From an uncultured Christensenellaceae bacterium (lineage in GTDB: Bacteria > Bacillota > Clostridia > Christensenellales > Pumilibacteraceae), in contig CAJUNM010000005.1 of assembly GCA_910587805.1 (NCBI GenBank), forward strand, positions 1 to 44,215: a stretch of DNA of 44,215 bases. Reading direction: 5' to 3'. The translations under genes were made by a program, and so were the position numbers. Positions 7,981 through 16,544 of the stretch are shown here, one piece after another. The notes under the pieces are model-generated. The model had not been told where the DNA came from. It did not search any database and worked only from the letters and a program-made list of their open reading frames with translations. Positions within the stretch are counted from its first letter, which is position 1. Every line of letters begins with the position of its first letter.

Positions 7981-9426
7981 TTATTCGCCTTTGTTTTTGG
8001 TAAGTTTGTAAAGCTTGACCGAATTTTCAACCGATTTCTCGGCGGCTTTTTCACCGTAACGATTGACGTCGCTCAAGCTCTTCGGACCGTGCTGCAAGCA
8101 CAGAGCGCCGTTTATGCACCCGCCCTCGCAAGCCATACCCTCGAAAAAGTTATACGGCGATTTGCCGACTTTGAGCATAAGCAGTTGCTTTTTACATTCC
8201 TCGAGTCCGCTCATAGCCACGGGTCGAGCTTCAAAACCGCGCTCTTTTGCGAGCTGCGTCACGCCCTCGGTTATGCCGCCCGAGCGCGCAAATATTCTTC
8301 CGTAATACGACGCATTGTCGAGCGCGGTGTCGCCGAGCGTGGATACGTCTATCTCGCGCGCGTCGAGGAAGGCTTGCAGCTCCTCGAACGAGATAACGCA
8401 ATCGACCGAATCTTTGGCGATATCGGATTTGAACTCGAATTTTTTGGATGTGCAAGGTCCGACGAAAATAACCTTTGCCGTCTCGTCCATAGCCTTGAGC
8501 AATCTCGCCGCCATGACCATGGGCGACGGCGTGGAAGAAACGTATTTATACAAATCGGGAAAATTGATCTTTACGTATTTAACGAAACTCGGGCAGCACG
8601 ATGTGGTGAGTATGCCCTTTTCGCCGAGTTCGTCCGCTTCGTGATCGAGCGTCAAGTCCGCACCGAGCGCGGTCTCCACTACTTGATGGAATCCGAGTTT
8701 GTGCATGCCCGTAACGATCTGCTCTATGCGCGCGTAACCGAACTGCGAGACTATCGCGGGCGCGATCAGCGCGTATACTTTGTATTTGGTGTTGTTTTCG
8801 GAATTTTTGAGTATTTCGAGCGCATCGAGAATATACGACTTGTCCGAGATCGCGCCGAACGGGCACTGATATACGCACGCGCCGCAACCTACGCATTTAT
8901 CATTATCTACCTTTGCCTTTTTATCGGCGTCGACCTTTATTGCATTCGCTTTACAGCTCAATACGCACGGACGTTTTTGCAAGATTATGGCATTGTACGG
9001 GCAGGCTTGCGCGCACTTGCCGCATTCTATGCACTTGCTCTTATCTACTACAGACCGCTTGTCCACTATGGATATTGCGCCTTTGGGGCATGCTTCCACG
9101 CATCTGTGCGAAATACAGCCGCGGCAAGCGGGCGTTACGAATATACCGTCGACGGGACATTCGTCGCACGCAATGTCGATTACCTCGACGACGTTCGGAT
9201 TGTCTTTATCACCGCCCATGGCAAGCTTGAGCCGCTCTTGCAATATCGCGCGCTCTTTGTACACGCAGCAACGCAAGCTCGCTTTCGGACCGGGCATGAT
9301 CTTAACGGGAATATCTCGGAATATGTCCGTGCCTATCCCCTCGGGGCTATCGTACGCACGGATAAGTTCTTTGATAACTTGGTATTTCAGCTCTTGTACA
9401 GCAGTATCGAATTTTCTTGTTTGCAT
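7981..9426 (-). CDS. Monomeric [FeFe] hydrogenase with ferredoxin-type [4Fe-4S] domains (group B-like)
   Basis: 481 aa. Residues about 85-195 hold several [4Fe-4S] cysteine clusters (CRGC..., CIECGKCAQACP, CVGCGACVYQCP). The C-terminal half carries the H-cluster signatures: TSCCP 275-279 (both Cys kept, including the proton-relay one), GPCTSKK from 323, and EGMACEGGC 429-437. It should reduce protons or oxidise H2 with ferredoxin as partner in the cytoplasm, disposing of fermentative electrons. Domain order and motif wording suit the clostridial group B hydrogenases rather than the HydA/CpI type; exact subgroup is an inference. Last gene of the operon, 7 bp after the PP2C gene, with SD GAGG. 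HydE/F/G maturases are not in the window. Confidence 0.88.
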   Translation of the reverse strand: MQTRKFDTAVQELKYQVIKELIRAYDSPEGIGTDIFRDIPVKIMPGPKASLRCCVYKERAILQERLKLAMGGDKDNPNVVEVIDIACDECPVDGIFVTPACRGCISHRCVEACPKGAISIVDKRSVVDKSKCIECGKCAQACPYNAIILQKRPCVLSCKANAIKVDADKKAKVDNDKCVGCGACVYQCPFGAISDKSYILDALEILKNSENNTKYKVYALIAPAIVSQFGYARIEQIVTGMHKLGFHQVVETALGADLTLDHEADELGEKGILTTSCCPSFVKYVKINFPDLYKYVSSTPSPMVMAARLLKAMDETAKVIFVGPCTSKKFEFKSDIAKDSVDCVISFEELQAFLDAREIDVSTLGDTALDNASYYGRIFARSGGITEGVTQLAKERGFEARPVAMSGLEECKKQLLMLKVGKSPYNFFEGMACEGGCINGALCLQHGPKSLSDVNRYGEKAAEKSVENSVKLYKLTKNKGE

Positions 9427-9433
9427 ATTATCC

Positions 9434-10594
9434 TCAATAGTAGCGTATTTTAACGCTTTTACCCATTTTCTTCAAATTTTCGGCGAGCTTATCTATAAGC
9501 TTGAGTTTCATTGTCGTTTCTATGGGCAAGCCCTTGTGCGCCTCGTTGACCGACTGTCCGACGAAAAACTCGAGTTCGGTGGAGTCCTCGAACAAAAGTT
9601 TCGACAGCAACGTTGCGCCGTCGCGCTTTGTAAACGACTTACCGCCTACGTCCCAAGGATCGAGATAACGCTCGGACAGCTCGAGTACGCGCCGAATTGT
9701 GATGACGCCTTCCGTAGTAAGGTCTATACCGTCGATATAGCCTATCGGCGGAACGTCGCGATCGGGAAAATCAAAGCTCGTCGTTACTTCCTTGCCAAGC
9801 TCTCGCGCGACTATCTGCGAACTTGTGCCGCCGCACACTACCTTTTTCCCGGGCAATGCCATAAATTCCGCCACGTAGGCTTTGTCGTCGCTTTTATGCA
9901 TCGGCGGACCGACGAACACCGCCGTAGGCTCCGGCTTTTTCACTTTGACGGCGAGCACCGTCGTATCGTCGCCCGGTTCGTTCATATACAGCTCGTTGCA
10001 CTCGCCGGCGAGCGTAGCAGAGATCGACCGCGCCGACATTCCGCGTTTTACGGAACGCCGCAGATAGTCCTTTATCTGATTGCGCTCCCAACCGAAATTC
10101 ATCAGCATTCCTATACCGGCATGTTCCACACCGTCGCTCGTAATTACTATAGCGTCGTTTTCCTTAAGCGCAAGCTCGGTGATATACACGGTTTTGCCGC
10201 ATATCTCCGTTTTGGTGCGAGAAAAGTCGAGCGCGTCACCGTCGCGAAGAAGGATCGCGCCGGGATTGTCGAATTCCAACAGCTCGCCCGTGCCGTCGCG
10301 TTTTATATGACAAACCGAAAACGTAGCGTAAGCAACGTTTCGCACCTTGCATACGGGCAACGACGCAATAAGCGTTTCTATACAGTCGCGCAGCGGAACG
10401 CCCGCCGACAGCATGGTGCAAAGTATCTTCGACGACAGCGTAGCCAAAATATTGGCTTTTACGCCGCTGCCCATGCCGTCGCAAAGCACCGCGGTAAGAT
10501 AATCGCCGTTCGTTCGACATTCCACCCGATCGCCGCACAGCTCCTCGCCCTTTTTATTCAGCGAGGTATATCCGTTGTCGATAAAGTAATTCAA
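9434..10594 (-). CDS. SpoIIE-type PP2C Ser/Thr phosphatase linked to hydrogenase sensor
   Basis: 386 aa, soluble. Residues 1-220 are a SpoIIE/PP2C domain with metal-binding motifs CDGMGSG (Asp39), SDGVEHAG (Asp154) and GDDTTV (Asp209/210). The remaining 165 residues form a second region with VCGGTSSQIV and PPIGYIDGIDL that I do not recognise by name. Such phosphatases remove phosphate from Ser/Thr, often on anti-anti-sigma-like proteins. The start is a TTG whose last two bases overlap the TGA of the PAS sensor gene (TTGA), with an excellent SD (GGAGG, 7 nt), so the two products are made in fixed ratio. The context suggests it is the output of the redox sensor. Confidence 0.88.
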   Translation of the reverse strand: MNYFIDNGYTSLNKKGEELCGDRVECRTNGDYLTAVLCDGMGSGVKANILATLSSKILCTMLSAGVPLRDCIETLIASLPVCKVRNVAYATFSVCHIKRDGTGELLEFDNPGAILLRDGDALDFSRTKTEICGKTVYITELALKENDAIVITSDGVEHAGIGMLMNFGWERNQIKDYLRRSVKRGMSARSISATLAGECNELYMNEPGDDTTVLAVKVKKPEPTAVFVGPPMHKSDDKAYVAEFMALPGKKVVCGGTSSQIVARELGKEVTTSFDFPDRDVPPIGYIDGIDLTTEGVITIRRVLELSERYLDPWDVGGKSFTKRDGATLLSKLLFEDSTELEFFVGQSVNEAHKGLPIETTMKLKLIDKLAENLKKMGKSVKIRYY

Positions 10595-12294
10595 TTGCCG
10601 TCCTCCGACATTGCCTTTTTGAGTTTGAGCAGCGCGGTTTTCGTTTCGGCGGTAGTTTCGCCCAAAAGCGACGCTATCTCCTGCGCTACGCGCATTTGCT
10701 TTTCTATCACGGAATCGGTCACCGACAGGGTGTCTTGTTTGACCTTGTTGAGCGATTCGTCGTAATTGACCTTTTCGGTTATATCGGTAATCACCACGAG
10801 CAGCATATGCTCGTTCTTGAGCGGCACTATCTTAACGTCCACGAACCGTCCCGTTTTGTCGATCCGCATTTTATCTACGTGCACGGCTTTGCCGCTGTCT
10901 GCGGCTTTGAACACTTCAGTCGGGTCGAAACAGTCGAAAATATATTCGGGCGCGGTTTGCCCGACGAGCGATTGCGCTCTGCGATTGATCTCCGAGATCT
11001 TAAGTTCGCCGTTACATACTATTATTCCGTTAGGACTGTTTTCCAAAACAACGTTGCTCATGGATTCCGCTTTTTCGCGCATGTACGGCACGCACATTTC
11101 GGTTTCCGCATAGCCGTTCAGAACAGCCCAAGCTTTTTCTCTGCAAGTGGAATATCCGCACGCGCCGCAATTAAGCTCGTCCGCCTTGCAATGCTTGCCC
11201 GTCTTTGCAAGCACTTCGGCGATCTCCTCATCGGTGGGAACTCTGTCGCCGGGAGTAAGCGGCTTGAACGTATACGACAGCGACGGCGTAACGTCGGGAA
11301 CAACGTCGGTCGGCGCGGAATTGGTGTAACCGCGAATAAGCACGTTCGCTTCCACCGCTCCGCCGCTGCGACGTATCACGCACGGACCGTTTATGCACGC
11401 GCCTTCGCATGCGTTAATTTCCAAGAACACGCCTTTTACGCTCTTTATGTCCTCTACCGCATCGTCGAGTCTCGAAACGCCGTCGACCGCTATATACTCG
11501 TAGTTCGGCGGAAATTTGTCGAACGACTTGATTATACCTCGCGGTATGGGATAGAACTTCGCCTTTAGCGAGGTTTTGCCGTTTTGCTCTGCGCTCGGCG
11601 CAACGACGTCGCTTTTCGGATTTGCGTCCGACGCTTCTGTATCTATTTTAATGTTGCGCTTTTTGAAAAGCTCCGCAAGCTCCTCGAACGTGAGCGCGCC
11701 CGCGATAATTCCGCTCTCGTGCGCCTCGCGCTTTTTGGCGATGCACGGACCTATAAACACTATCTCCGCATCGGGATAACGGCTTTTCAAAATCTTGGCG
11801 TGCGCGACCATAGGCGACACCACGGGCGCGAGATACTTGACCAACTCGTGATGATACAACACGATCGCGCGGTTGACCGCCGGACATGCGGACGTAATGA
11901 GATTATCGTACTTGCCGCTGTCGAGCAGTTTTTTATACTCGGCAGTGACAGCCGCCGCGCCTTCGGACGTCTCGAACGCGTCCGAAAACCCGAGCGCAAG
12001 CAACGCGGACTTGAACGGCGTGAAACTTTTAACCGCAAAAGACGATACGAACGACGGCGCAACCGACGCGACAACCCGCTTGTTCTTTGCGAGCAAACGT
12101 TCTATGACCGCCGTGTCGTCATGAACGCTCTTTGCGTTCTGCGGACACACGTGCGTGCAATGTCCGCAGAGAATGCAACGGCTCTCTACGATCTTCGCTT
12201 GATTGTTGCGCATATCGATCGCTTTGACGGGACACGAGCGCAAGCACTTATAACAGTTTTTGCAATTCGCCTTTTGAAAATCCAAATAGAACAT
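10591..12294 (-). CDS. PAS-containing hydrogenase-like iron-sulfur sensor (group C / HydS type)
   Basis: 567 aa. Order: two [4Fe-4S] ferredoxin motifs (Cys11/14/17/21 and 40/43/46/50); an H-cluster domain with TSACP 134-138, GPCIAKK from 182 and NACEGACING with Cys296 and Cys300; an extra Fe-S domain (Cys369, 376, 379, 384, 401); a PAS domain about 410-515; a helical C-terminus. In TSACP the proton-relay cysteine is alanine, the change described for the putative sensory hydrogenase HydS of Thermotoga maritima, and the ExM part of the last motif is lost. It is therefore more likely to sense H2 or redox state than to make H2. It lies 6 bp after the [2Fe-2S] gene and overlaps the phosphatase gene. 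Output through PAS to the phosphatase is inferred. Confidence 0.87.
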   Translation of the reverse strand: MFYLDFQKANCKNCYKCLRSCPVKAIDMRNNQAKIVESRCILCGHCTHVCPQNAKSVHDDTAVIERLLAKNKRVVASVAPSFVSSFAVKSFTPFKSALLALGFSDAFETSEGAAAVTAEYKKLLDSGKYDNLITSACPAVNRAIVLYHHELVKYLAPVVSPMVAHAKILKSRYPDAEIVFIGPCIAKKREAHESGIIAGALTFEELAELFKKRNIKIDTEASDANPKSDVVAPSAEQNGKTSLKAKFYPIPRGIIKSFDKFPPNYEYIAVDGVSRLDDAVEDIKSVKGVFLEINACEGACINGPCVIRRSGGAVEANVLIRGYTNSAPTDVVPDVTPSLSYTFKPLTPGDRVPTDEEIAEVLAKTGKHCKADELNCGACGYSTCREKAWAVLNGYAETEMCVPYMREKAESMSNVVLENSPNGIIVCNGELKISEINRRAQSLVGQTAPEYIFDCFDPTEVFKAADSGKAVHVDKMRIDKTGRFVDVKIVPLKNEHMLLVVITDITEKVNYDESLNKVKQDTLSVTDSVIEKQMRVAQEIASLLGETTAETKTALLKLKKAMSEDGN

Positions 12295-12300
12295 GGCGAA

Positions 12301-12546
12301 CTACCCCAACAACGGCAAAATTTCGTTGCGGAATTTTTCCTCGGCGTTTTGCCCGTTTACATTGAGTATGTACGTGTCGTCCGCTTTGACGGCAACGCCG
12401 TCCGAACAACGATTGAGACAAAAACACGCGCGCAGGTCTATCTTGTCCCCGAGCTTTTCCGATTCGATAAGCGATTTGAACTTGTCGATAACGTCGTACG
12501 AACCCTTGAGATGACAGGAACTGCCCACACACACTTTTAATATCAT
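12301..12546 (-). CDS. Thioredoxin-like [2Fe-2S] ferredoxin (TrxF/NuoE-like)
   Basis: 81 aa. It has the four cysteines of thioredoxin-fold [2Fe-2S] proteins: CVGSSC near the N-terminus and CFCLNRC at about 41-47. Such small proteins pass electrons to NADH- or hydrogenase-type complexes. First gene of the redox operon, 6 bp before the PAS sensor gene, with SD AGGGAG. It probably supplies or withdraws electrons for the sensor or hydrogenase. No convincing sigma-A promoter was found in the 250 bp upstream. Confidence 0.85.
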   Translation of the reverse strand: MILKVCVGSSCHLKGSYDVIDKFKSLIESEKLGDKIDLRACFCLNRCSDGVAVKADDTYILNVNGQNAEEKFRNEILPLLG

Positions 12547-12654
12547 AATTTTTCTCCCTTTGTCAGCCTACCGCCGCACATAACAGTCAATAGGCTTTCC
12601 CTTTGGTTATTTTCGTAACTTTCTATGATTTCTTACTGTTAGTCGCTTAAACGA

Positions 12655-12782
12655 CGCGACAAGCTTGCGACCGTAAATTTCGTCTTTGGCAAGACGCGTT
12701 ATCCGAAGCCGTAGCGGCGCTACGTCGAGGACAAGCAACACAGCCAAAGGCGAAATTTACAGCAAGATCGTCGCACGAGCTT
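12655..12782. repeat. Imperfect long inverted repeat, likely dispersed palindromic element
   Basis: The best-matching arms are 12673-12690 and 12743-12760 (17 of 18 positions complementary); outside them 12655-12670 and 12761-12773 also pair imperfectly. The 52-nt centre contains GTAGCGGCGCTAC. Parts recur elsewhere: ACAGCCAAAGGC at 12740-12751 and 31606-31617, and the 18-mer at 12761-12778 matches 5021-5038 with one difference. It lies between the redox operon and the phosphotransferase gene. Confidence 0.6.
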
Positions 12783-12798
12783 AATCAACTACAATATT

Positions 12799-13545
12799 TT
12801 ATTCGTATTGGCAAACGCTCGCCCAATGCTCGAGCATTTCGCGTTCCTCGGGCTTGCCCTTGACCATTTGCGACGCTGCAACGATGGGCAGCCACTGATC
12901 GACGTACTGCCGCGCGGTATCCGACTTTTTGCAGAACAGCGCCAAATATTTCTCGGCAGCAGCGTCGTCGCCCGCAAGCTTAAACAGCAAGTACGTGCGC
13001 GCGGCGTCGGCGGACGCATTGCCTATCGTTGCGTGCGACCAGTCGATTATACAAGCTTTTCCGTCGGGTGTAATGAGCACGTTGGACGGATTGAAATCGC
13101 CGTGGCAAAGCTTATTGTGATTGGGCATGCCGTTCAAGCGTATATGCAATTCGTAGCGCGTGGTAGCCTCAAGCCCCGAATGGGAAATTTTGTTATTGAA
13201 CTTGTCGCGCTGTTTGTTGAGATTGGGCGACGACAAGCCGTGCATCGACAATTGGATATCGACGAACTTTTCGAGATACGCATCGAGCTTTTTCGGCTCT
13301 TTTGCCATGAGCGCGGCGAGCGACGTGCCTTCCACGTAATCCATGACGATCGCGAGTCTGCCGTCGTCGAGCTTTTTCACTTCGTGTACTTTGGGTATAT
13401 ACAAACCCGTCTCCTCGACGCGGGATTGATTGAGCGCCTCGTTTAGGATATCGGCTTTGTTATAATCCGCGGCGAAAACCTTGTAGCAAAGCTCGCCTTC
13501 GCGGTAGATGGTTTTATTACTGCGTTTTGCTATTTCCGACGACAT
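12799..13545 (-). CDS. APH/choline-kinase-family phosphotransferase
   Basis: 248 aa, kinase-like fold. Seen: VMDYVEG hinge, the catalytic loop HGDFNPSN (CHGDFNPSNVLI) and the metal-binding IIDW. It should phosphorylate a small-molecule hydroxyl with ATP; aminoglycoside, choline, homoserine or sugar-like substrates all occur in this superfamily and the sequence alone does not decide. The gene starts 1 bp after the adhE stop with an SD (AAGGAGG) inside the end of adhE, so it is in the adhE transcript. No resistance role can be claimed. Confidence 0.8.
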   Translation of the reverse strand: MSSEIAKRSNKTIYREGELCYKVFAADYNKADILNEALNQSRVEETGLYIPKVHEVKKLDDGRLAIVMDYVEGTSLAALMAKEPKKLDAYLEKFVDIQLSMHGLSSPNLNKQRDKFNNKISHSGLEATTRYELHIRLNGMPNHNKLCHGDFNPSNVLITPDGKACIIDWSHATIGNASADAARTYLLFKLAGDDAAAEKYLALFCKKSDTARQYVDQWLPIVAASQMVKGKPEEREMLEHWASVCQYE

Positions 13546-13546
13546 G

Positions 13547-16147
13547 TTATTTTCCCTCCTTGCCGTAGTAAGCGTTGAGATACATTTGTTTTATCTCGGA
13601 TATGAGCGGATAGCGCGGGTTCGCGCCGGTGCACTGATCGTCGAATGCGTCGCGGCTCATTTTGTCAAGCTCGGCGAGGAATTTATCCTCGGGCACGCCC
13701 GCATCTTTGATAGTCGCGGGCAGACCGACCGCCACGCGAAGCTCGTCGAGTTTTTTGAGCAACTTGTCGAACTTCTCTTCGTCCGTCTTTCCCTTGAGTC
13801 CGAGCATTTCCGCAACTTCCGCATAGCGGTGCAAGCATGTAGGATGATCGTATTGCGGGAACGTTCCGAGCTTTGTCGGCGCTTCGGACGCATTGAACTT
13901 CATGACCTGACGCAACAACAACGCATTAGCCATGCCGTGCGGCAAGTGATGATACGCGCCGAGTTTATGCGCCATCGAGTGGCAAACTCCGAGGAACGCG
14001 TTAGCGAACGCCATACCCGCCATCGTCGCGGCGTACGCCATTTCGGCGCGGGCCTCGGCGTCTTTGCCGTTTTCGTATGCGCGAGGCAGATAATCGAATA
14101 TGAGTTTTATGGCTTCCTTGGCTATACCGTTGGTAAAATCGGTCGCCATGACGGACGCCACAGCCTCGAGACTGTGCACCATCGCGTCGTAACCCGAGTT
14201 TGCGGTAAGTCCTTTCGGTATACCCATCATAAGATCGGGATCGCATATCGCCATTTTGGGCAAAAGCTCGTAATCGGCGATCGGGTACTTCATGCCCGTC
14301 TTTTCGTCGGTGATGACCGCAAACGGCGTAACTTCCGAACCCGTGCCCGCCGTGGTGGTGATAGCCACGAAATACGCTTTTTCGCCCATTTTAGGGAATC
14401 GGTATACGCGCTTTCTGATATCCATAAAGCGCATCGCCATGTCCGCGAAATCGACTTCGGGATGCTCGTACAGCACCCACATTATCTTGCCTGCGTCGAG
14501 CGCGCTGCCGCCGCCGAGCGCAACTATAGCATCCGGCTCGAACGAACGCATCGCCGCCGCGCCCTTTTGCGCCGAACCGAGCGTCGGATCGGGCTGAACG
14601 TCGGAGAACGTGGTGTTGACTATACCCATCTCGTTGAGTCTGTCGCTGACGAGCTTGGAAAATCCGCTCTTGAACAAAAACTCGTCGGTTACTATAAACA
14701 CACGCTTTTTGCCCATATCTTTAAGCTCTTCGAGCGCGACGGGCATGCAGCCTTTCTTGAAATACACCTTTTCGGGTGCGCGGAACCACAACATATTCTC
14801 TCTCCTTTTGGCGACCGTTTTGTAGTTTAACAAATGCTTTACCGATACGTTCTCGCTTACCGAGTTGCCGCCCCAAGAGCCGCAACCGAGCGTGAGCGAA
14901 GGGCGAAGCTTGAAGTTGTAAATATCGCCTATACCGCCCTGCGCCGCGGGAGTGTTGAGAAGTATTCTGCACGTTTTCATCGTGTCGGCAAACTTGGCTA
15001 TCTTATCGGCAGCCTGCTGCTCGTTGGCATACAGCGACGAAGTGTGACCGTATCCGCCGTCGGCGACGAGCTTAGCCGCTTTCGTCAAAGCGTCGTCAAA
15101 GCTCTTCGCGTGGTACATCGCAAGCACGGGCGAAAGCTTTTCGTGCGCGAACGGTTCTTCGATCTCGACGGAGCTGACCTCTCCCACCAATATCCTCGCG
15201 GTCTCGGGTACTTCAAATCCGCAAAGCCGCGCGATATTCGGCGCGCTCTGTCCGACTATCTTGGCGTTGACCGATCCATTGATAAGTATGGTCGCGCGAA
15301 CTTTGTCTATCTGCTCGGCGTCGAGGAAGTACGCGCCGCGCAAAGCAAGCTCGCTCTTGAATGCGTCGTATACGTCGTTGAGAACTATGACCGACTGCTC
15401 GGATGCGCAAATCATGCCGTTATCGAACGATTTGCTGTGCAAAACGCTCGACGCCGCAAGCTCGATATTCGCCGTGGAATCGACTATAACGGGAGTGTTT
15501 CCCGGACCTACGCCGACCGCAGGCTTGCCAGAGCTGTACGCAGCCTTGACCATGCCCGGTCCGCCCGTTGCAAGTATAAGATCGCACTCGCTCATGACCG
15601 CCGCCGACAGCGGAACGCTCGGCTGATCTATCCAGCCGATAATGCCCTTCGGCGCACCCGCCGCGACAGCTGCGTCGAGTACTGTCTTTGCCGCCGCTAT
15701 CGTGCAGTTTTTTGCACGCGGGTGCGGCGAGAATATCAAACCGTTGCGCGTCTTGAGCGCGAGAAGCGCTTTGAATATGGCGGTAGACGTCGGGTTGGTA
15801 GTGGGCACTATCGCCGCCACGATGCCGACAGGCTCCGCCAATGTTTCCACGCCGTAAGCATCGTCGCGCGAGATAACGTCGCACGTTTTGACGTCGCGGT
15901 ATGCATTGTAAATATATTCGGCGGCGTAGTGGTTTTTAATCACCTTATCCTCGACGATGCCCATGCCCGTCTCTTCGACAGCCATGATCGCAAGATCGAT
16001 ACGCGCCTTATCCGCAGCAGTTGCGGCGGCAAGAAATATCTTGTCTACCTGCTCTTGAGTGTACGTAGCAAACTCGCTCTGAGCTTTTCTCACGCGTTTG
16101 AACAATTCGCGAAGCGACTGCTCGTCATTGACTATAAGTTCTTCCAT
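13547..16147 (-). CDS. adhE: Bifunctional aldehyde/alcohol dehydrogenase
   Basis: 866 aa, normal AdhE length. It reduces acetyl-CoA to acetaldehyde and then ethanol using two NADH, and the family forms helical filaments (spirosomes). The N-terminal ALDH half has the catalytic Cys247 (NGMICASEQ) and a VGPGNTP nucleotide loop. The C-terminal iron-dependent ADH half has GGGSALDAGK and the iron ligands Asp (about 654), His (about 658) and two more His (about 723 and 737; GVCHSMAHKLG, HHLPHG). Start at 16147 rather than 16189 because of SD GGAGG with ideal spacing. The promoter (16207-16235) carries an 18-bp palindrome between -35 and -10, probably an operator. Competes with the neighbouring hydrogenase for reducing power. 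Confidence 0.97.
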   Translation of the reverse strand: MEELIVNDEQSLRELFKRVRKAQSEFATYTQEQVDKIFLAAATAADKARIDLAIMAVEETGMGIVEDKVIKNHYAAEYIYNAYRDVKTCDVISRDDAYGVETLAEPVGIVAAIVPTTNPTSTAIFKALLALKTRNGLIFSPHPRAKNCTIAAAKTVLDAAVAAGAPKGIIGWIDQPSVPLSAAVMSECDLILATGGPGMVKAAYSSGKPAVGVGPGNTPVIVDSTANIELAASSVLHSKSFDNGMICASEQSVIVLNDVYDAFKSELALRGAYFLDAEQIDKVRATILINGSVNAKIVGQSAPNIARLCGFEVPETARILVGEVSSVEIEEPFAHEKLSPVLAMYHAKSFDDALTKAAKLVADGGYGHTSSLYANEQQAADKIAKFADTMKTCRILLNTPAAQGGIGDIYNFKLRPSLTLGCGSWGGNSVSENVSVKHLLNYKTVAKRRENMLWFRAPEKVYFKKGCMPVALEELKDMGKKRVFIVTDEFLFKSGFSKLVSDRLNEMGIVNTTFSDVQPDPTLGSAQKGAAAMRSFEPDAIVALGGGSALDAGKIMWVLYEHPEVDFADMAMRFMDIRKRVYRFPKMGEKAYFVAITTTAGTGSEVTPFAVITDEKTGMKYPIADYELLPKMAICDPDLMMGIPKGLTANSGYDAMVHSLEAVASVMATDFTNGIAKEAIKLIFDYLPRAYENGKDAEARAEMAYAATMAGMAFANAFLGVCHSMAHKLGAYHHLPHGMANALLLRQVMKFNASEAPTKLGTFPQYDHPTCLHRYAEVAEMLGLKGKTDEEKFDKLLKKLDELRVAVGLPATIKDAGVPEDKFLAELDKMSRDAFDDQCTGANPRYPLISEIKQMYLNAYYGKEGK

Positions 16148-16206
16148 ATAACCTCCGTAGAACTTTACATAAGCGTATTTTTCTCTCATTAAAACACGCC
16201 TAATAT

Positions 16207-16235
16207 ATTATGCAATATTTATTGCATTTTGTCAA
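16207..16235 (-). promoter_or_regulatory. adhE promoter with an 18-bp operator-like palindrome
   Basis: TTGACA (16230-16235), 17 bp, CATAAT (16207-16212) on the minus strand. The palindrome ATGCAAT-N4-ATTGCAT spans 16210-16227, covering the spacer and half of the -10 box. Its 7-4-7 layout equals that of Rex sites (TTGTTAA-N4-TTAACAA), but the bases differ. Leader about 50 nt. Confidence 0.75.
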
Positions 16236-16281
16236 GTAGCAACGATATATTTTTACATTCACGGCATAAATTTAGCAAAAA

Positions 16282-16353
16282 ACTCCCTCGGCGAATGAAA
16301 TGCACCTATATAAGTTTGTCTAACTTTTGGGGCGCATTTCAATCCAAGGGAGT
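16282..16353. mobile_element. 72-bp MITE-like element, also a plausible galT terminator
   Basis: Terminal inverted repeats of about 24 bp (one end ACTCCCTCGGCGAATGAAAT, the other ACTCCCTTGGATTGAAATGC read inward) enclose about 23 bp including GTCTAACTTTTGG. The end resembles the termini of IS3-family elements as I remember them, which is not proof. On the minus strand the hairpin runs into TTTTTT, so it could end galT transcripts. Confidence 0.5.
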
Positions 16354-16544
16354 ATTGTTCGGAAGTAAAATTATATCGTTGCGCATTACATCGCCGATCC
16401 GGTTGTCGACGGGGTATAAACCCTCGCGGCAAGTTCGGCATTCATGCGAACAAGTCTTTGGCGTCGCCGCCGTAGAACTTAGTGAAGTTTGCCGCATCGA
16501 GACACAAACGCCTCGAATACAATATATTATCGACTATATTTCGA
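16354..16544. other. Gene-free stretch downstream of galT
   Basis: 191 bp between the galT stop and the MITE-like element. I see no credible coding frame or RNA structure here; short open frames look accidental. Confidence 0.4.

Noticed and set aside
9434..10594. Annotation as sporulation protein SpoIIE itself
   Set aside because: SpoIIE has about ten N-terminal membrane segments and about 800 residues; this protein is soluble, 386 aa, and tied to hydrogenase genes.
8987..10765. 592-codon plus-strand frame opposite the hydrogenase and phosphatase
   Set aside because: Antisense shadow of conserved genes with no domain and no ribosome-binding site.
16259..16441. 60-codon minus-strand frame ending in SPREFFAKF as a transposase remnant
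   Set aside because: It is mostly the translation of the MITE-like palindrome and has no SD; coding is not supported.
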